Source: JASLQO01 sp002327525 (GTDB taxonomy: Bacteria > Pseudomonadota > Gammaproteobacteria > Pseudomonadales > Azotimanducaceae). From it: DNA of 64,000 nucleotides. The stretch covers positions 121,792 to 185,791 of the forward strand of contig JASLQO010000004.1 of NCBI GenBank assembly GCA_030744435.1, given 5' to 3'. The notes under the pieces are model-generated. The model saw nothing but the letters and a program-made list of their open reading frames with translations. It did no database searches and was not told the origin of the DNA. Made by a program: the position numbers and the translations under genes. Of this stretch, positions 63,750-64,000 are shown piece by piece. Positions within the stretch are counted from its first letter, which is position 1. Every line of letters starts with the position of its first letter.

Positions 63750-63876
63750 ACATGCATCGCAACCTCCTCCCAAGAGGACCCAAGAGGACACACACCACCT
63801 GGTGAACACCAGCAGTTCGATCAGCTTCGGAAGCTTCGGGACACGGAAGCTTCGGGAGAAGCTTCGGGACACACAC
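63750..63876. repeat. Short direct repeats between the ThuA gene and the right edge
   Basis: CCCAAGAGGAC occurs twice in tandem (about 63768-63790). GGAAGCTTCGGGA then occurs three times, the last copy lacking the first G (63829-63869), each with a central GAAGCTTC palindrome. GGACACACACC-type stretches flank them. No gene is seen in the 240 bases from 63701 to 63940. Confidence 0.7.
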
Positions 63877-63940
63877 CGGCTGATGAACGTAAGCGCTGTG
63901 CGGGTAACCGGCTGCAGAACGGGCAGCCGGGATCGGTAAA

Positions 63941-64000
63941 TCAGTCTCTTTGACCGGGATTGGCCCGCTCACGGCGCACCAGCGGGTGGATTTCCAGTAG
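63941..64000 (-). CDS. C-terminal end of a gene that runs off the right edge
   Basis: The last 19 codons of a minus-strand frame, ending in TGA and reading LLEIHPLVRRERANPGQRD. No other evidence is available, and it may be chance. Confidence 0.3.
   Translation of the reverse strand, partial: LLEIHPLVRRERANPGQRD

Overview
The window is chromosomal DNA of a gammaproteobacterium with a GC-rich genome. This rests on gene order: argH / algZ-algR-hemC-hemD-hemX-hemY, lptM-lysA-dapF-DUF484-xerC-yigB, hemB near trxA-rho, cysQ-nudE / yrfG-hslR-pckA, ubiK-comM and torF-glnK-amtB are all arrangements of Pseudomonas-like and related marine gammaproteobacteria. No rRNA, tRNA, CRISPR array, prophage or intact insertion sequence was seen. 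The species cannot be named from the sequence.

Layout. 0-6 kb: a 5'-truncated amidase, a DUF4124 protein, a decayed P450, a GST-fold protein and its partner, a STAS-like protein, then an intergenic block with a near-consensus LexA box, a possible 55-residue membrane protein and a terminator-ended RNA candidate. 6-17 kb: housekeeping genes for PAPS/nucleotide turnover, heat-shock RNA binding, gluconeogenesis, glutathione, ACP turnover and disulfide formation, then an orphan ParA with a long leader and an ABC-F ATPase. 17-19 kb: a multiply broken luciferase-like oxidoreductase fused to a PDZ gene, with a divergent TetR regulator. 20-29 kb: hemB, trxA, rho, and the hemCDXY block with the AlgZR two-component system. 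29-36 kb: a tightly coupled argH-lptM-lysA-dapF-DUF484-xerC-yigB-yggU-DUF4124 unit. 36-42 kb: thrC and a nitrogen-control block (torF-glnK-amtB) with a sigma-54 promoter and two NtrC-like sites, plus an amt remnant and a structured RNA candidate. 42-53 kb: ubiK-comM, cytochrome c5, a leucine/isovalerate (liuA, liuD, liuB) set, an omega-transaminase and alanine dehydrogenase, with two Lrp/AsnC regulators. 53-64 kb: oxidoreductases, alanine racemase, an eroded stretch, htpX with an internal amber codon, an esterase, an NmrA-type protein, a CDP-alcohol phosphatidyltransferase and a ThuA-like protein.

How it works together. The window is mostly biosynthesis and maintenance: heme, lysine/threonine/arginine, glutathione and NADPH-linked redox, and nitrogen sensing by PII and ammonium channel. 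Branched-chain amino-acid and alanine breakdown are each placed next to an Lrp-type sensor. Accessory genes (LLM oxidoreductases, P450, DUF35, VOC, DUF3187) are unusually often broken. Many of the breaks are one-base changes, several in homopolymer runs, so real decay has to be separated from consensus error before any of them is interpreted.

The most promising undescribed elements are the LexA-box locus near 5.4 kb, the terminator-flanked structured RNA at 39.3-39.5 kb, the ParA leader at 14.2-14.65 kb, and the small Arg-rich protein whose stop-codon region is tandemly triplicated near 58.0 kb.
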